NCBI RefSeq assembly: GCF_020509005.1
Contig: NC_063017.1
Span: 2,604,001-2,668,000, forward strand
DNA: 64,000 nucleotides
Reading direction: 5' to 3'
Source of the DNA: Fulvia fulva
Lineage: Eukaryota; Ascomycota; Dothideomycetes; Mycosphaerellales; Mycosphaerellaceae
Shown: piece by piece, positions 20,818 to 32,528 of the stretch
How the letters are laid out: each line of letters begins with the position of its first letter
Numbering within the stretch: the stretch's first letter is position 1
Position numbers and translations under genes: made by a program
The notes under the pieces: generated by a model
What the model was told of the DNA's origin: nothing
Database searches by the model: none
What the model saw: the letters and a program-made list of their open reading frames with translations, nothing else

Positions 20818-21495
20818 TCACCTCAAACCACTAGCAATCTCTCGATCCTCCATGCTCCTGTCCACGATCTCGCAGTACTTGTCGAATGCCACGCCCAACG
20901 TGGCCTCGGTGTCGAACTCGAGCTCTACGTTCTTAGTGCCCTCTTCCTCCAAGAGCCTGCCGCTCCGTGGACTGTAGTTGCAAGCCACGTCTGGGATGTC
21001 GATGCAAATCTCGAATGCTCCTGATGTGAGCTTGATGTCACGCCACGACGCTGAAGCATTGCCGGCGCCTCCTCGAAAGCTTCGCATTCTTGCTGTGCGC
21101 TCGTGCGTCTTACAAAGTAGCCACGAGTACCTCGCTGGCCGTGGGGTAAGCCGGTAATGCTCCTTGCGTGGCCAGTAGCGCATGGGTCCTGTCAGCTGCA
21201 GCCCAAGCTTTTCGACGAACAACCAGGCGAGTCTGTCGTAAGTCGAGACGGGTCCAGAGATGCGCAACGTTTTTGTGGCCAGGCGTGCGAGCTTCGGAGA
21301 GTCGTAGATGATGCTGCGGAAGTCGTGTGAGACCTGTGTCAGCTGTGATAGAGTCGCGCCTAGGCCCAATGCATGATGAGGCGTAGTGTCTTGAACTACA
21401 TCCAAGATGATGTGTTCCAGTAGCTCGGCCACGGAGAAGACTGCTGCAGTGGCTGCAGCCGCACGCTCTGCCTTGGCGTCCTTCGCAGCCGACAT
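20818..21495 (-). CDS. F-box-like family copy 9
   Basis: A 225-residue intact single exon. It begins with an Ala-rich leader, then AAVFSVAELLEHIILDVVQD and LGATLSQLTQVSHDFRSI, SPKLARLATKTL, the mid-motif ASASWRDIKLTSG and the C-terminal motif TLGVAFDKYCEIVDRS. This is the most diverged copy in the F-box part (SVAELL instead of AIPELL). It lies at the right end of the array. Function as substrate adaptor is inferred. Confidence 0.75.
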   Translation of the reverse strand: MSAAKDAKAERAAAATAAVFSVAELLEHIILDVVQDTTPHHALGLGATLSQLTQVSHDFRSIIYDSPKLARLATKTLRISGPVSTYDRLAWLFVEKLGLQLTGPMRYWPRKEHYRLTPRPARYSWLLCKTHERTARMRSFRGGAGNASASWRDIKLTSGAFEICIDIPDVACNYSPRSGRLLEEEGTKNVELEFDTEATLGVAFDKYCEIVDRSMEDREIASGLR

Positions 21496-21719
21496 GGTTA
21501 TCTTGCGTGCGGTGATGTCAAGTTGAGGTGGAACAGTTGGAGAAATATTAGTTGCCGGCTTCTGTCGTCAAGCGTGATGTGTTCACGTATGACATGAAGT
21601 ATGATGGTGAATAAGGTGCTTGGTGGTCTTGTGCCAGATCGGGCATGTGCTAGGCATCCCGTGGAACGCCAACGCTCATATCAGCAGACTCTGTACTCGA
21701 TGCATCATTGAGACCTTTC

Positions 21720-22685
21720 CTATCCGAGCTCTGACCGCTCCCGTCGAGTATCTAGCTCCGAGATAGATGGACCATTTGGGATCTTGGAGCCTGGCATTTC
21801 CGTCATTGACTGCGTCGCTTCGGACAGAGGCAGTTCAACTGGTACTGGCTTCTCCGCTGCACCAACTGGACTGTCCTGTGCTCGCATTCTTCTCTTCATC
21901 CACGATACGATGGTAGCTACCGCTAACAGCGTGGCGCCGGCAATCCCCCCTATAGTTCCACCAGCGATAGCAGCAGTATCCGTAGATGATCCCGAATTGC
22001 TTGATGCCGCATCGCTTCCGTTTGAAGTATCTATGGTGGGCGTTGTCGAAGTAGTCACCAAAGGGATAGTCAGCACATCATGATCTTCCTATCGAGGCAC
22101 CTCGACGTACAGTGGAAAAGCGAAGATCAGGTGCCTGTCGCCGTCTGTTGCGAAGCGCAAGACGCGCCTGCAGGCGTCGATAAAGCTTCGTCCACCCGGA
22201 CCACGAGGGTTCCAGCCAAACCGAGCCCACCAACCTGGCTCGGCTTTAGCACGACCTGGCATGCGCCGCGAACGGTGAAGTTATGCGCGCAATTGCCTGT
22301 ATTATCCTGACCAATGTATGGCAAATCGCATGTGAAGCGGCCACCGTTGACGGAGCAGGGCACCAGGGGCATACCTCCGCTTGAACTGTGATCGGAACAG
22401 ACAAGATTGCAGGGCTGACTCCAGTTGCTATCGGTGCAGGATCCCCGGCTGACTTTCCATTAGGTATGACATAGGCCATTGTCGAGGCAGTAGGCCGCAG
22501 CAAGTTGATACTTCGGCTGACGGGTCGCAAGCGGTATCACTTTCAGCAACGGTTACGCCGTCAGCGTAGAAGCAGATGGAAATAGCTTGCTGAGCCAAGT
22601 TCGCTAAGAGGCAAAGTGTTTGTGGGATGAGTCCCATGGTCGCGAGAGTGATCGCCAGATACAAAGCGAAAGGCAGGGAGCGCAA
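21720..22685 (-). pseudogene. Secreted Cys-rich single-pass membrane protein, broken
   Basis: The pieces in order are: a signal peptide (MRSLPFALYLAITLATMGL), a Cys-rich ectodomain start (ISICFYADGV, then CDPSAEVSTCCG), then in another frame YCLDNGLCHT, a TAA at 22462-22460, and in that same frame WKVSRGSCTDSNW, PCNLVCSDHSS and RFTCDLPYIGQ. Last, in the frame ending at 21720, come a Ser/Thr-rich stalk, a membrane helix (AGGTIGGIAGATLLAVATIV) with a basic stop-transfer (WMKRRMR), and a cytoplasmic tail. The frame changes by one base near 22493, too tight for an intron. This architecture is common in fungal surface proteins of unknown function. Two lesions argue for a pseudogene; an intron before the stalk is likely but not pinned down. 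Confidence 0.5.
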
Positions 22686-22787
22686 CCTTTATGGTCTGTC
22701 GATCCAGCTCCAGCCACGCTGAATCGCATGGTCTTCATGTAACCACACGCGGCCAGGGTCCGAAGCTGGAAAACACAACAGCTGTAG

Positions 22788-23330
22788 CTAGATCGTGTGT
22801 CGGTAGTGCTGGTGGAAATGAGGCCACACATGCCAGGGGTTCGGCTGTGCAGTTGACTTGGCTTGTGCCTGATATTCGACCGGAGCCAAGCTTGAGATTC
22901 CTCTGGCACTTTCAATCCTTGCACAAATCCATTTCCCGCCAGTCTCGGAAAATCGAAAGATGACCACTCCTTGAAGTATGACTCCGGGAGGATTGCCATG
23001 TGTTTCTAGACTGGCAAATACGGTGGCATGCTTTTCACGCGTGCTGACGTCGGTATGCAGTTCCGAAATGTACATCCTGTAGTCAGGACGAATTGCCACT
23101 GTGTTGGCAATGCTGTCCAAATGCCGCTGAAGCCCAATGTCGCCATCCGGAGTTTGCGCTACAAGGTTCGTAGACCGAATCGTCACATCGTCGGCCACAT
23201 AACGCCAGGCAGGCGAGGAGATGTCCAGGTCGCGATTGTTGAGCGCATCGATGCATCCTCGTGTTATGGCCTCAACATGGCGAATGATAGAGCTCTTGGA
23301 CATCTTCCCACTCACGGTGTCGCTGGGCAC
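22788..23330 (-). CDS. NTF2/SnoaL-like protein
   Basis: A 180-residue single exon. Helix-rich start (HVEAITRGCIDALNNRD), then WRYVADDVTIRS, LQRHLDSIANTVAI, YRMYISELHTDVS, HATVFASLETHG and a final pair of strands (GVVIFRFSETGGKWICARIE). This order, an N-terminal helix pair then a curved sheet with F-R-F and W-x-C-x-R, fits the NTF2-like fold used by SnoaL-type proteins; no catalytic residues can be assigned. Either ATG (residue 1 or 10) could be used. Such proteins in fungi are often linked to secondary metabolism, but no such cluster is seen here. Confidence 0.6.
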   Translation of the reverse strand: MPSDTVSGKMSKSSIIRHVEAITRGCIDALNNRDLDISSPAWRYVADDVTIRSTNLVAQTPDGDIGLQRHLDSIANTVAIRPDYRMYISELHTDVSTREKHATVFASLETHGNPPGVILQGVVIFRFSETGGKWICARIESARGISSLAPVEYQAQAKSTAQPNPWHVWPHFHQHYRHTI

Positions 23331-24150
23331 AGCTCGAGGCGATGTCTCGGAGTGCGACTAGAGATTTTCGCTGAACTTATGGAAGATACTATCAGGCATA
23401 CTTGTGAGTGACCAAGACCAGGAGATCCGAAAAGCGTGCTGTCGGCGATTGATTTCCTGAAGTTGGTACTGATCTACCTAGCATAGCATGGCGTTCACGG
23501 TGCAGGCCAAGGTTATAAATCATGGTGATGTGAACATTTGATATCTCTTGCATAACTTTTGTCCTTAGCGATCTCCATGGCTGGTCCTAAGAAGTTTGGC
23601 GTACACCTGAGAGGGTAGTCGTGGAAGGATACCTGCTGTGTCGATCTGCGGGTTTAGCGGGAGACATCCTCCCGAAGCTCAGCTGGATTTCAGAGGGGAG
23701 GGCTGGCGACTGAGGGTTCGTGCTGAGTCACCAGATCGCTACAGCCTTCGAGGTATCCCAAACTGTGCATCTCGCGGCCGGGAAGGCGTTGAGGAGGTGT
23801 GGTCGGCATAACGACGGGCACCTCGTCCATGTTTTCACAATGTCATATTTCAGAGCAGTCAACAAACACATTTGGTAGTTGGTGATCGCGTCGCGAAGTG
23901 AATGAAGACACGATGGATGTTTCGTGAATGGCAAAGAGAGGCAAGTGCGTTTTAGCATATCGCTTATCGGAGACAAGGTTTAGCTTGCTTAGCCGCAGCC
24001 TAGTTCTACCTAAAGAGCAGTCAATCACTGTGCAACTCTACGAACACATTCCACATCCCCGCATGAATATCTCGACGAGCACACAACTTCCTTCCTTACC
24101 ACATCGAACCCGCCCATCACCACATATCGAACACCACAGACACGAACAAC
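23331..24150. other. Intergenic, no gene seen
   Basis: 820 nt between two divergent genes (NTF2-like and Rbx1); only short frames without support. Probably both promoters. Confidence 0.5.
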
Positions 24151-24609
<459 letters not shown>

Positions 24610-25067
24610 AAGAGTACGGTTATTGCGAAGACGGAGGTGGTGAAAATGGTACGTACAACAGAGCGCGGTGAAGGTACAAACCGAAAGCACACGATATGCC
24701 AATCTGATCGTCGAGCTTTCGCTGCACAACTCAGAAGTATGACACATGTCGGACACATCACTGACGCTCCTTCACACACAGAATTACGCACGAGACCTTT
24801 CGAAAACGGTCATGGTACTTTTACTGAGTGCAGGCATTTGCATGGCGCTCAAGGCGCTTTACACGATTCAGACGACGGAACGACCAGAGCCGCGTCCGGC
24901 ACGACAGAGAAGGACATATCTCGTCATACAGCATCTCTTCCAGATGCTCATGAGAAGGTAGCTAGCATAGACTCTAGCTCAGTATCAAGCCTCAAGGCTT
25001 TACCAACATGATATCCCTTGATTCCATTTTTACGCCAGAAACTCCTCGCACTCGCAATATTGTCCCT
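24610..25067. other. Intergenic between convergent genes
   Basis: 458 nt between the 3' ends of Rbx1 and Spc1. A 71-codon + frame at 24746-24961 has one hydrophobic stretch but no other support. Confidence 0.4.
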
Positions 25068-25439
25068 CTAGCTCACTTTCTTCCCATCCACCTCAATATT
25101 GATGCCCTGTAATGCTCCTGCCGTTGTTCGCGGAGGCAGCCATGGCTGAGGGTGCTTGTTGAAGAAAGGCCATTGCGGGACCACAATCAGGAAGGTAAGT
25201 GCTGTGCCACCGAGACCGATGTAGAGAGTTTGGTAGATATCCTGGGTGATGAAGCCGGCGAAGAAGGCAATCACTCCTACTACAGAGAGGAAGCCGTAGG
25301 TTATGTATTCGGCGAGTCTCTGGCCTTCGAAGTCCTGCGAGGCCAGCTGTCAGATGATGGCTGCAAGTCATGAGTGGTGGGGTGTACGTACGATTTCGCC
25401 CTCGTAGATGGATCGCGCCTGTTCGAGGAGTTGGTCCAT
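25068..25439 (-). CDS. SPC1: Signal peptidase complex subunit 1 (12 kDa)
   Basis: Small ER membrane subunit of the signal peptidase complex; helps select cleavage of signal peptides over membrane segments. Exons 25439-25392 and 25334-25068 (57-nt intron, GTACGT...CGCAG) give 104 residues, normal length. The N-terminus MDQLLEQARSIYEGEIDFEG is followed by two membrane helices (GFLSVVGVIAFFAGFITQ and LGGTALTFLIVVPQWPFF), with the short loop and N/C cytosolic topology typical of Spc1. The C-terminus is NKHPQPWLPP and a short polar tail. Confidence 0.9.
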
Positions 25440-26495
25440 TGTGTGTCGTCGACTGTGGGTATGCAACAGAGAGGTACAGTATTGTTATGCGTGTGTGGAC
25501 AGCTATGCAGCTGCACCTACAGGCTACAGCAGCGGCTCAAACCCCGGACGCCGGGGAATGTCCGCGAGGAACCGCTTTAGGTCAGAGCTTAGCTGCGGGT
25601 GTGGCCGATGGCCGATGCCCGATCGCATTCGCATGCATGTGTCACGTGTGCAAAGACGTTTGGTGACGGCTGGCTCGACTGGGTTGCTGCATCTGCGATT
25701 TCGTCTCGAGGGCGCAATTAGATCTGCCGAGCAACGCGTTTCACGAGTGTCTGGTCTGGATCGAGACCCGTGAACCAGAGCATGGAAAGCATGTCAAGTG
25801 TTATGACTATGACTATTCACTCGCCGCGACGTGGTTGGGCCCACGGGCCGTCTGTGATTGGGCCGCTGTGCAAGATGGCTCCGTGCGGGCAACTTTTCAT
25901 GCAAAAGGAACAACGAAAAATCGTAACCATCCTCCCTTCCTCCCTTCCGGCCACACCAACGACTTCGGTCTGTTAACCATCTTCGACCACCACCACACAA
26001 CACTGCCTATCGCTTCCCACATGTGTCACTTTTGACTCTCCGACGTCCCCAACTACTCGTTTCTGCCGCTGAAGCTGGCAGCCACCACTGAGGCATTTAC
26101 CGCCTCGTGCAACCCACGTCCACAGAACCATCGTCGCGAACGTCGCGATTACACTATCAACACCACCAAGTTGGCGGGGGCTCAAGCTTTCCAATTCTCC
26201 CACATCCGACCTCTGCTCGGGCCTTTCTGGGTCTGCGGAGGCGACATCAAGCAACCCCCATAATTGGGCCCGAACTGACGACATAGCACAATACAAAGCG
26301 ACTGGAACAACGATCGAAGGAGGCGGACATCCACATCCGATGGGTTAATTGTCAGGCGTTCGAACCTGCCTGTGCGCCGAGCAGGATACAAAGAGGAAAT
26401 AGACGCCAACATTGAGGGATAGAAGAGCTGGCCTCTAGCTTCGCGACGTAAGAAACAACAAAAGCCAATTGGACTTGTCCAACAACACCGGCGCG
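25440..26495. other. Intergenic, divergent promoters
   Basis: 1056 nt between Spc1 and the CorA-type gene, starting in opposite directions. CT-rich stretches near 25930-26000 suggest the promoter/5' UTR of the transporter gene. No gene seen. Confidence 0.45.
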
Positions 26496-28553
26496 ATGGC
26501 ATACACCAACCGTTCCGAGGCAGACTTCCAAACCAGGTACAGCACCCCTGAGCCAGATTTGGACGACCACCGCTTCCAGTCCGAGAGCCTGCCACCTGCA
26601 GCTGAGTTCCAGCAGCAACGCCGAGGGACACTTGCAAGCATCGTTGACGTCGATCGTCCTGTTCGACCTCAGATCACTGTCCAAGGAAGTTCGCAAGGAC
26701 CGACCATTCGCGACTTCGAAAATGCAATTGACGACAACCAGAGTGTGCGAAGCAAGAGGTCGGCACGCTCGGACAGGCTGCGCTCCGCTGATGAAGATTG
26801 GCACAGAGAGAGGCGCGATACCAACGCATTGAGTCCCAACAGCCCAATTGCTCCACGCCGCGCGACGTTCCGTCGTGCTATGCACGGCAGCCGAGATGAA
26901 GGCGATGGAGATTCTATCCGGTCTCAAGCCGCGCAGTCAGACCGTTCAACATCCCCTCCAAACTCAGTTGATGCCTTTGCGCCAGCGAAGCGTGGCAGAT
27001 CCGGCACCGTCAACAGCAAGGCGCCATCCATTGGACCGGGATCCATCCATCGCACCAACTCGAACGCAACCGCATCACGCCGGCGACCAACGTTTGGTGA
27101 AGATGCAGAGCGCCTTGGAGGAGGCTCGGTCATTGCGGCCAACATGCGGTCAGACGTGGCCTCTATTCGCAGCTCCGTTGAGGACGATGTGTGTTTTCCA
27201 CCAGAGGAGCCGCCCAACACGTACACGATCGACTTTGAGGATTTAGAGGAATTCGTTGCTACCACGCATGCAAAGACACCTGCCGCGCATCCCTTCATGC
27301 CGCAAGCTGCCAAGCACAATGAGCAACAGAAGAAGGAATTTCTTGACTTGAGCAAGAACGGCCACCTGAACGATTACTTTGCGAATATCGAAAAGCGCGT
27401 CATCAACGGCATCACTGGGGATAAGCTTGACAATGAGGAGAAGGTCAACTCGAGCGATTCGTCGGACGAAATGATGCATCGTGTGGCCAGCAACGGTGAG
27501 CAGGTCAACAGGTGGACATTCTTCTCCTCGGAGATTGACGAGACCATTCATGCGCCTGAACTTGGCGGTCTGCTCATGCCTGGCGAGACATTTCGTGACA
27601 TCTTTGAGCTTGGTCCTGAAGGCGGCGTCTGGTGGCTTGATATGCTCAACCCATCCGAAGAAGAGATTCAGGTCATATGCTCGGCTTTCCGTGTCCACCC
27701 TTTGACGCGAGAGGACATCACCACCCAAGAGACCCGCGAGAAGGTTGAGCTGTTCAAAAGCTACTACTTCCTTTGCTTCCGTAGCTTCTATGCGCTGGAC
27801 AAGGAGAGCGATGACTACTTGGAGCCAATCAACGTCTACGCTGTGGTATTCCGCGAAGGTCTTTTGACTTTCTCTTTCTGCCAGAACAACCACGCATCGA
27901 CTGTTCGAAAGCGTATTGGACGACTTCGCGATTACGTGAACCTCTCTGCCGACTGGGTCTGTTACGCCTTGATAGATGAGATTGTCGATTCCTTCGGCCC
28001 TGTTCTCCGCGAGCTTGAGACCGAAACCGACACGATCGAGGACTCAGTCTTCACCGCACGCTTTGAAGACTCTCGAACCATGCTCAAGCAGATCAGCGAG
28101 TGTCGAAAGCGGATTATGGCTCTCTCTCGACTGCTCGGCGGCAAAGCAGATGTGATCAAGAGCTTCGCCAAGAAGTGCAACGAATCGTACTCGGTCGCGC
28201 CCCGTGGCGATGTGGGACTCTACCTCAGTGACGTTCAGGATCATATTGTCACCATGATGTCCAACCTTGGTCACTTCGAAAAGATGCTGAGTCGGAGCCA
28301 CAGCAATTACCTCGCTCAGATCACGCTTCAACACACCGAGCAGGGTTCCCAAGCTAACGAGCTGCTGGGCAAGATTACGGTCCTTGCGACTGTCCTGGTC
28401 CCGATGAATTTGATCGCTGGTCTCTTCGGTATGAATGTCAAAGTTCCAGGCGCAGGGCAGGAGACGTTGGCTTGGTGGTTTGGAATCGTCGGGGTCGATT
28501 TTTGCTTCGGTATCACTTGTCTTTTTCTTGCGAAGAGGTTCAGGTTCATCTAG
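26496..28553 (+). CDS. CorA-family magnesium transporter (Mnr2/Alr-like)
   Basis: Pentameric Mg2+ channel of the CorA/Alr family. Single exon, 685 residues from the ATG at 26496. Residues 1 to about 280 are Ser/Arg-rich and disordered, as in fungal Alr/Mnr2 proteins. The conserved part includes WWLDMLNPSEEEIQVIC, FRVHPLTREDI, ESDDYLEPINVYAVVF and the long stalk helix. TM1 ends in the signature G-M-N at residues 645-647 (LFGMN), and TM2 is FGIVGVDFCFGITCLFLAKR, close to the C-terminus. The long N-terminus and the YAVVF region fit the Mnr2 vacuolar or Alr plasma membrane group; I cannot tell which. The frame is unbroken. Confidence 0.92.
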   Translation: MAYTNRSEADFQTRYSTPEPDLDDHRFQSESLPPAAEFQQQRRGTLASIVDVDRPVRPQITVQGSSQGPTIRDFENAIDDNQSVRSKRSARSDRLRSADEDWHRERRDTNALSPNSPIAPRRATFRRAMHGSRDEGDGDSIRSQAAQSDRSTSPPNSVDAFAPAKRGRSGTVNSKAPSIGPGSIHRTNSNATASRRRPTFGEDAERLGGGSVIAANMRSDVASIRSSVEDDVCFPPEEPPNTYTIDFEDLEEFVATTHAKTPAAHPFMPQAAKHNEQQKKEFLDLSKNGHLNDYFANIEKRVINGITGDKLDNEEKVNSSDSSDEMMHRVASNGEQVNRWTFFSSEIDETIHAPELGGLLMPGETFRDIFELGPEGGVWWLDMLNPSEEEIQVICSAFRVHPLTREDITTQETREKVELFKSYYFLCFRSFYALDKESDDYLEPINVYAVVFREGLLTFSFCQNNHASTVRKRIGRLRDYVNLSADWVCYALIDEIVDSFGPVLRELETETDTIEDSVFTARFEDSRTMLKQISECRKRIMALSRLLGGKADVIKSFAKKCNESYSVAPRGDVGLYLSDVQDHIVTMMSNLGHFEKMLSRSHSNYLAQITLQHTEQGSQANELLGKITVLATVLVPMNLIAGLFGMNVKVPGAGQETLAWWFGIVGVDFCFGITCLFLAKRFRFI

Positions 28554-29220
28554 AGGTAAAGAGAGACGAGAATCGGGATAGGATGGATGAGAGCATGGGA
28601 GGAGTTTGTTTTGTGATCTGACGTTCATGCTGCGGGTTCTTTGTGATTATGACTGCAGAGTTGCGACAGTTTTGCATTGTTGATAGTTTCCTTACGAACA
28701 TATAGTACAGCATAGACTCACTGTCTCAGATGCATTCCAACTCCCTTCTACCAACATGGAAGCACGAGGCACGAGGCATGTGAAGTATGAGTTACGTAAC
28801 AGAGTGTGACTAGGGTAACGTGCTCAAAGAGTCTCGCGTCCTTTCCTCATCACAAGCGCGTCGCTCTCACCTCACCATCCTTCATCGACACCATCAGCCT
28901 CGTGCTGTCTGTAGAATGTGCAGCTTCCACGCGTCTGTCGCGCCCAAGACGAGCATGCAATGCCTCCTCCACGACCCCGAAGCGGGCAAAATGTGCTCCC
29001 CCTGCTGATAAGCTATCGTACAGCTCCATCGCAGCTACAACTTACAAGCCTTCAATGGATGCACGTCTCGCGCGCTGGCGGGGTATGCGAATCGATTTGG
29101 TGTGACAAAGAGGTAAAAGTCGTATGCTGAAAGGCGACTGTATCTCTTCTACTCCTCGTCTTGCTGATCTGACTCCGTATCGTTTCTTGGTTTCAATCTT
29201 GGCCAAGCAGACGACTCACC
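28554..29220. other. Intergenic, no gene seen
   Basis: 667 nt holding the 3' UTR of the transporter gene and the promoter of the amine oxidase. Short frames only. Confidence 0.5.
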
Positions 29221-31439
29221 ATGCTGCTCGAACGCCTGCAGCAGATGACCTCGCACCTTACCGGGCAGACCGTCCACGCTCATCCGCTCGATCCATTGTC
29301 CACCGACGAGATCGCGAAAGCTGTTGCTGTTGTCAAGAGAGAATACCCACAGGTCCACTTCAATGCTGTGACATTATGGGAGCCGCGGAAGGCGGATATG
29401 CAGAAATGGCTGGCCTCGCCAGAGACTGTGCCACGGCCGCATCGTGTCGCAGATGTAGTAGCCATCGGGAGTGGCAGCAAGGTCTTCGACGGCTTGGTGG
29501 ACCTGAATGAGGGCAGAATCATCAAGTGGGAGCTCACGGAGGGTGTCCAGCCACTGATCACAATGGAAGATCTGAAAATCGTCGAGAGCGTGGTCAGGAA
29601 GGACCCAAAAGTGATTGAACAATGCGGGATACTGGGCATACCACCTGAGGACATGTACAAGGTGTATTGCGATCCTTGGACGATTGGATATGACGAACGA
29701 TTTGGATCCGGTGTTCGATTGCAGCAGGCGTTGATGTACTACCGACCTCATGTGGATGACAGCCAGTATACATACCCCCTGGACTTCTGCCCCATCTACA
29801 ACTCAGACAAGCGCGAAATCGTCCACATTGACGTACCGAAGGTCCGACGACCGTTGAACAAAGCACCGCCGATTAACTACCACGCAGAGGCAATTGCGAA
29901 AGAGACGGGGTTCAGGAAAGATCTCAAGCCCATCAACATCACACAACCAGAAGGTGTCTCTTTCACGGTCGACGGCAGGACATTGAAGTGGCAGAATTGG
30001 AACGTCCACGTCGGCTTCAACTATCGTGAAGGCATCGTCTTGTCAAATATCACCTTCAACGACAAGGGCAACGTTCGACCAGTCTTCTGGCGAATGTCAC
30101 TGGCAGAGATGGTTGTGCCATACGGGAACCCGGAACACCCACATCAACGCAAGCACGCCTTCGATCTTGGCGAGTATGGCGGAGGCTATATGACGAACTC
30201 TTTGTCCCTCGGCTGTGATTGCAAAGGAGCGATTCACTACATGGACGCTGACTTTGTGAATTGTGCTGGCGAGAATCAGACTATCAAGAACCCCATCTGT
30301 ATCCACGAGGAAGATGCTGGTATCTTGTTCAAGCACACTGACTTCCGAGACGACTCTACGACAGTGACTCGTGCTCGTAAGCTCGTCATCAGCCACATCT
30401 TTACCGCAGCCAACTACGAGTACTGCGTGTACTGGATCTTCCTGCAGGACGGCACGATTCAGCTTGAGATTAAGCTTACGGGGATCCTGAACACATACGC
30501 ACTGGCACCTGGGGAAGATGCGGCTCCATGGGGAACGGAGGTGTATCCGGGCGTCAATGCACACAATCACCAGCATCTCTTTTGCCTACGTGTCGATCCG
30601 AACATCGATGGTTCCGAAAACACGGTCTTCCAAGTTGATGCAGTGCGAGGGGACGGCGAAGTGGGCAGTCCGGAGAATCCATATGGCAACGCTTTCTACG
30701 CCAAGAAGACCAAACTCGATACCATGAAGACCGGCATCAGCGATTATGATGGCTCGACCAGTCGCACCTGGGAGATGGCTAACACAAATAAGCTCAATCC
30801 GTACAGCAAAAAGCCCGTATCGTACAAGCTAGTGAGCAGGGAAGTGCCGTCCCTTCTGCCCAAGGACGGCGGTCTGGTCTGGAAACGTGCCGGGTTCGCA
30901 CGCCATGCAGTCCATGTTACCAAGTGCAAGTTACCATCTACCCGGCTTGGGCAAGTATCATCACTAACGCCTACTCAGACTCCGACGATCAAATCCACCC
31001 TGCAGGTCGCCACGTGCCCCAGACGTCTGGCGAACCGTCTCAAGGCATTCCAGCATGGATCGAAGCAGATCCCGACGGAAGTCTTGACAACACAGACGTG
31101 GTGCTATGGCACACATTTGGCTTGACGCACTTTCCAACCCCAGAGGACTACCCTGTCATGCCAGCAGAGCCAATGACAGTGCTGTTGAGGCCCAGGAACT
31201 TCTTCACCAGTAACCCATGTAAGTTGACCCAAAGCTTTGCACAAGCTCTCTGCATGTCTCAGACATGATTGCTGACGATCGTCGTTGCAGGCATGGACGT
31301 GCCGCCGTCATACTCAAGCACACCAAGCTCAGTAGCTGCTGGTAAGACTGGCGTGCGCGGTATTGTTGACAGTCTCAGCAGGATGGCTTTCGGCGGCAAG
31401 CAGGAGAAGAGTGGTAGTAACGATCGTGGTTGTAGCTAA
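29221..31439 (+). CDS. Copper-containing primary amine oxidase
   Basis: Oxidises primary amines to aldehydes with release of ammonia and H2O2, using copper and a self-made topaquinone. The topaquinone precursor is Tyr399 in NYEY; copper ligands include His450 and His452 (HNHQH), with a further His expected near the C-terminus. Three exons: 29221-30925, 30979-31218 and 31291-31439, giving 697 residues, normal for fungal enzymes. Intron 1 (53 nt) has a GC donor, GCAAGT, with acceptor CTCAG; intron 2 (72 nt) is normal GTAAGT. The N-terminal domain (HPLDPLSTDEIAKAVAVVK) and the C-terminal VLWHTFGLTHFP and LLRPRNFF motifs are intact. The C-terminus (RGCS) is not a peroxisomal SKL-type signal, so location is unclear. 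Confidence 0.93.
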
Positions 31440-32528
31440 GCGCTTGGCGGCAGTGTGCCCTCATCATACGGCACAACTTGTCGATCGACGCATGTAGTAG
31501 GCGCGGCTGCAGACGGTCTGCCATTGTACGGTCCTGAAAAGATCAACGAATGAGAAATCCCTATCACACGAATTTTGTGGGCTGTCGGGCCTTCCGACCA
31601 AGACATGGCAAGCACGCCGTATCGCAACGATCTTGGCCGTTCCTGGCCGCCAGCATGCTTTTTCGACTTCGGTCCTTGCTCGGTACATGGAGATGAAGCG
31701 AACTCAAGCAATACCAAGCGCAGCAAGCACGTGAAAAAGTGACGTCGGCGATCTTTCAACCCTTGCAAAGATCCTGGCGGATTACCCCAAAGACTTTAGC
31801 CGAAATTCGCGATTCGACCTCATCCACTTTTCGATTCCTCCAGGCTATGACGTCCGCGGATACTCGACGACATCGTGCAACAATCCACTTTATCAGTCAC
31901 AGGAGTCGCCAGAAGCGAGCCAAGCTGGAGGAAGACCCGCAGCTCGAACCCAACCTGCGGCGTCATGGCACCGAACGGCCGCTATGGCACGCCAAGAGTT
32001 CCACTGTCCGCATGTTCAATCCACAAAGACGAGGATGTCGCCCGCAGGGTCGGCAGGCTGTGGAGTATACTGACGTAGCCTCAATGTGACAGCAACACCT
32101 GAACCGCTCTTCACCGCGACGGTCGTGTTTCGGCGCAGAACCGGTGTGCTATGCTTCTGCAAAGGCCCTGCAATGTGCAGCCTTCTACTCCGAAGCTTCG
32201 TCTTGCGCCGAGAAGTGGAAGCATTGACCCAAGCAAGTGGATCTCAATGTGCTGACCAGGTGGGTGTTGACCGAAACATCGTGAAGTGGAGGATGTTGGT
32301 ATTGATAACAGCAAAACTCTTTGAGAAAAGGCTCCGAGCGATGGTCCACCTTCAAAAAGAACCCTTATCTCCTCCTCCTGAATTTCCCCTCCGTATACCT
32401 CTCCACGTTCCACTTTCTCTCCTCATACTCCAAGTGATCAGCGGTGCTGAGCGTCGTTGTCACTTCTTGCTGGACGACTACCATCAAGGACACCACCATC
32501 AGCCTCTGGAAGGCCATAATCTACCATC
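31440..32528. other. Intergenic, no gene seen
   Basis: 1089 nt upstream of the sugar transporter, holding the 3' UTR of the amine oxidase and a long 5' region. Overlapping frames of 60-170 codons on both strands lack splice or domain support. Confidence 0.45.

Noticed and set aside
24746..24961. 71-codon + frame with one hydrophobic stretch
   Set aside because: It lies in the 3' region between two convergent genes and has no second supporting feature.
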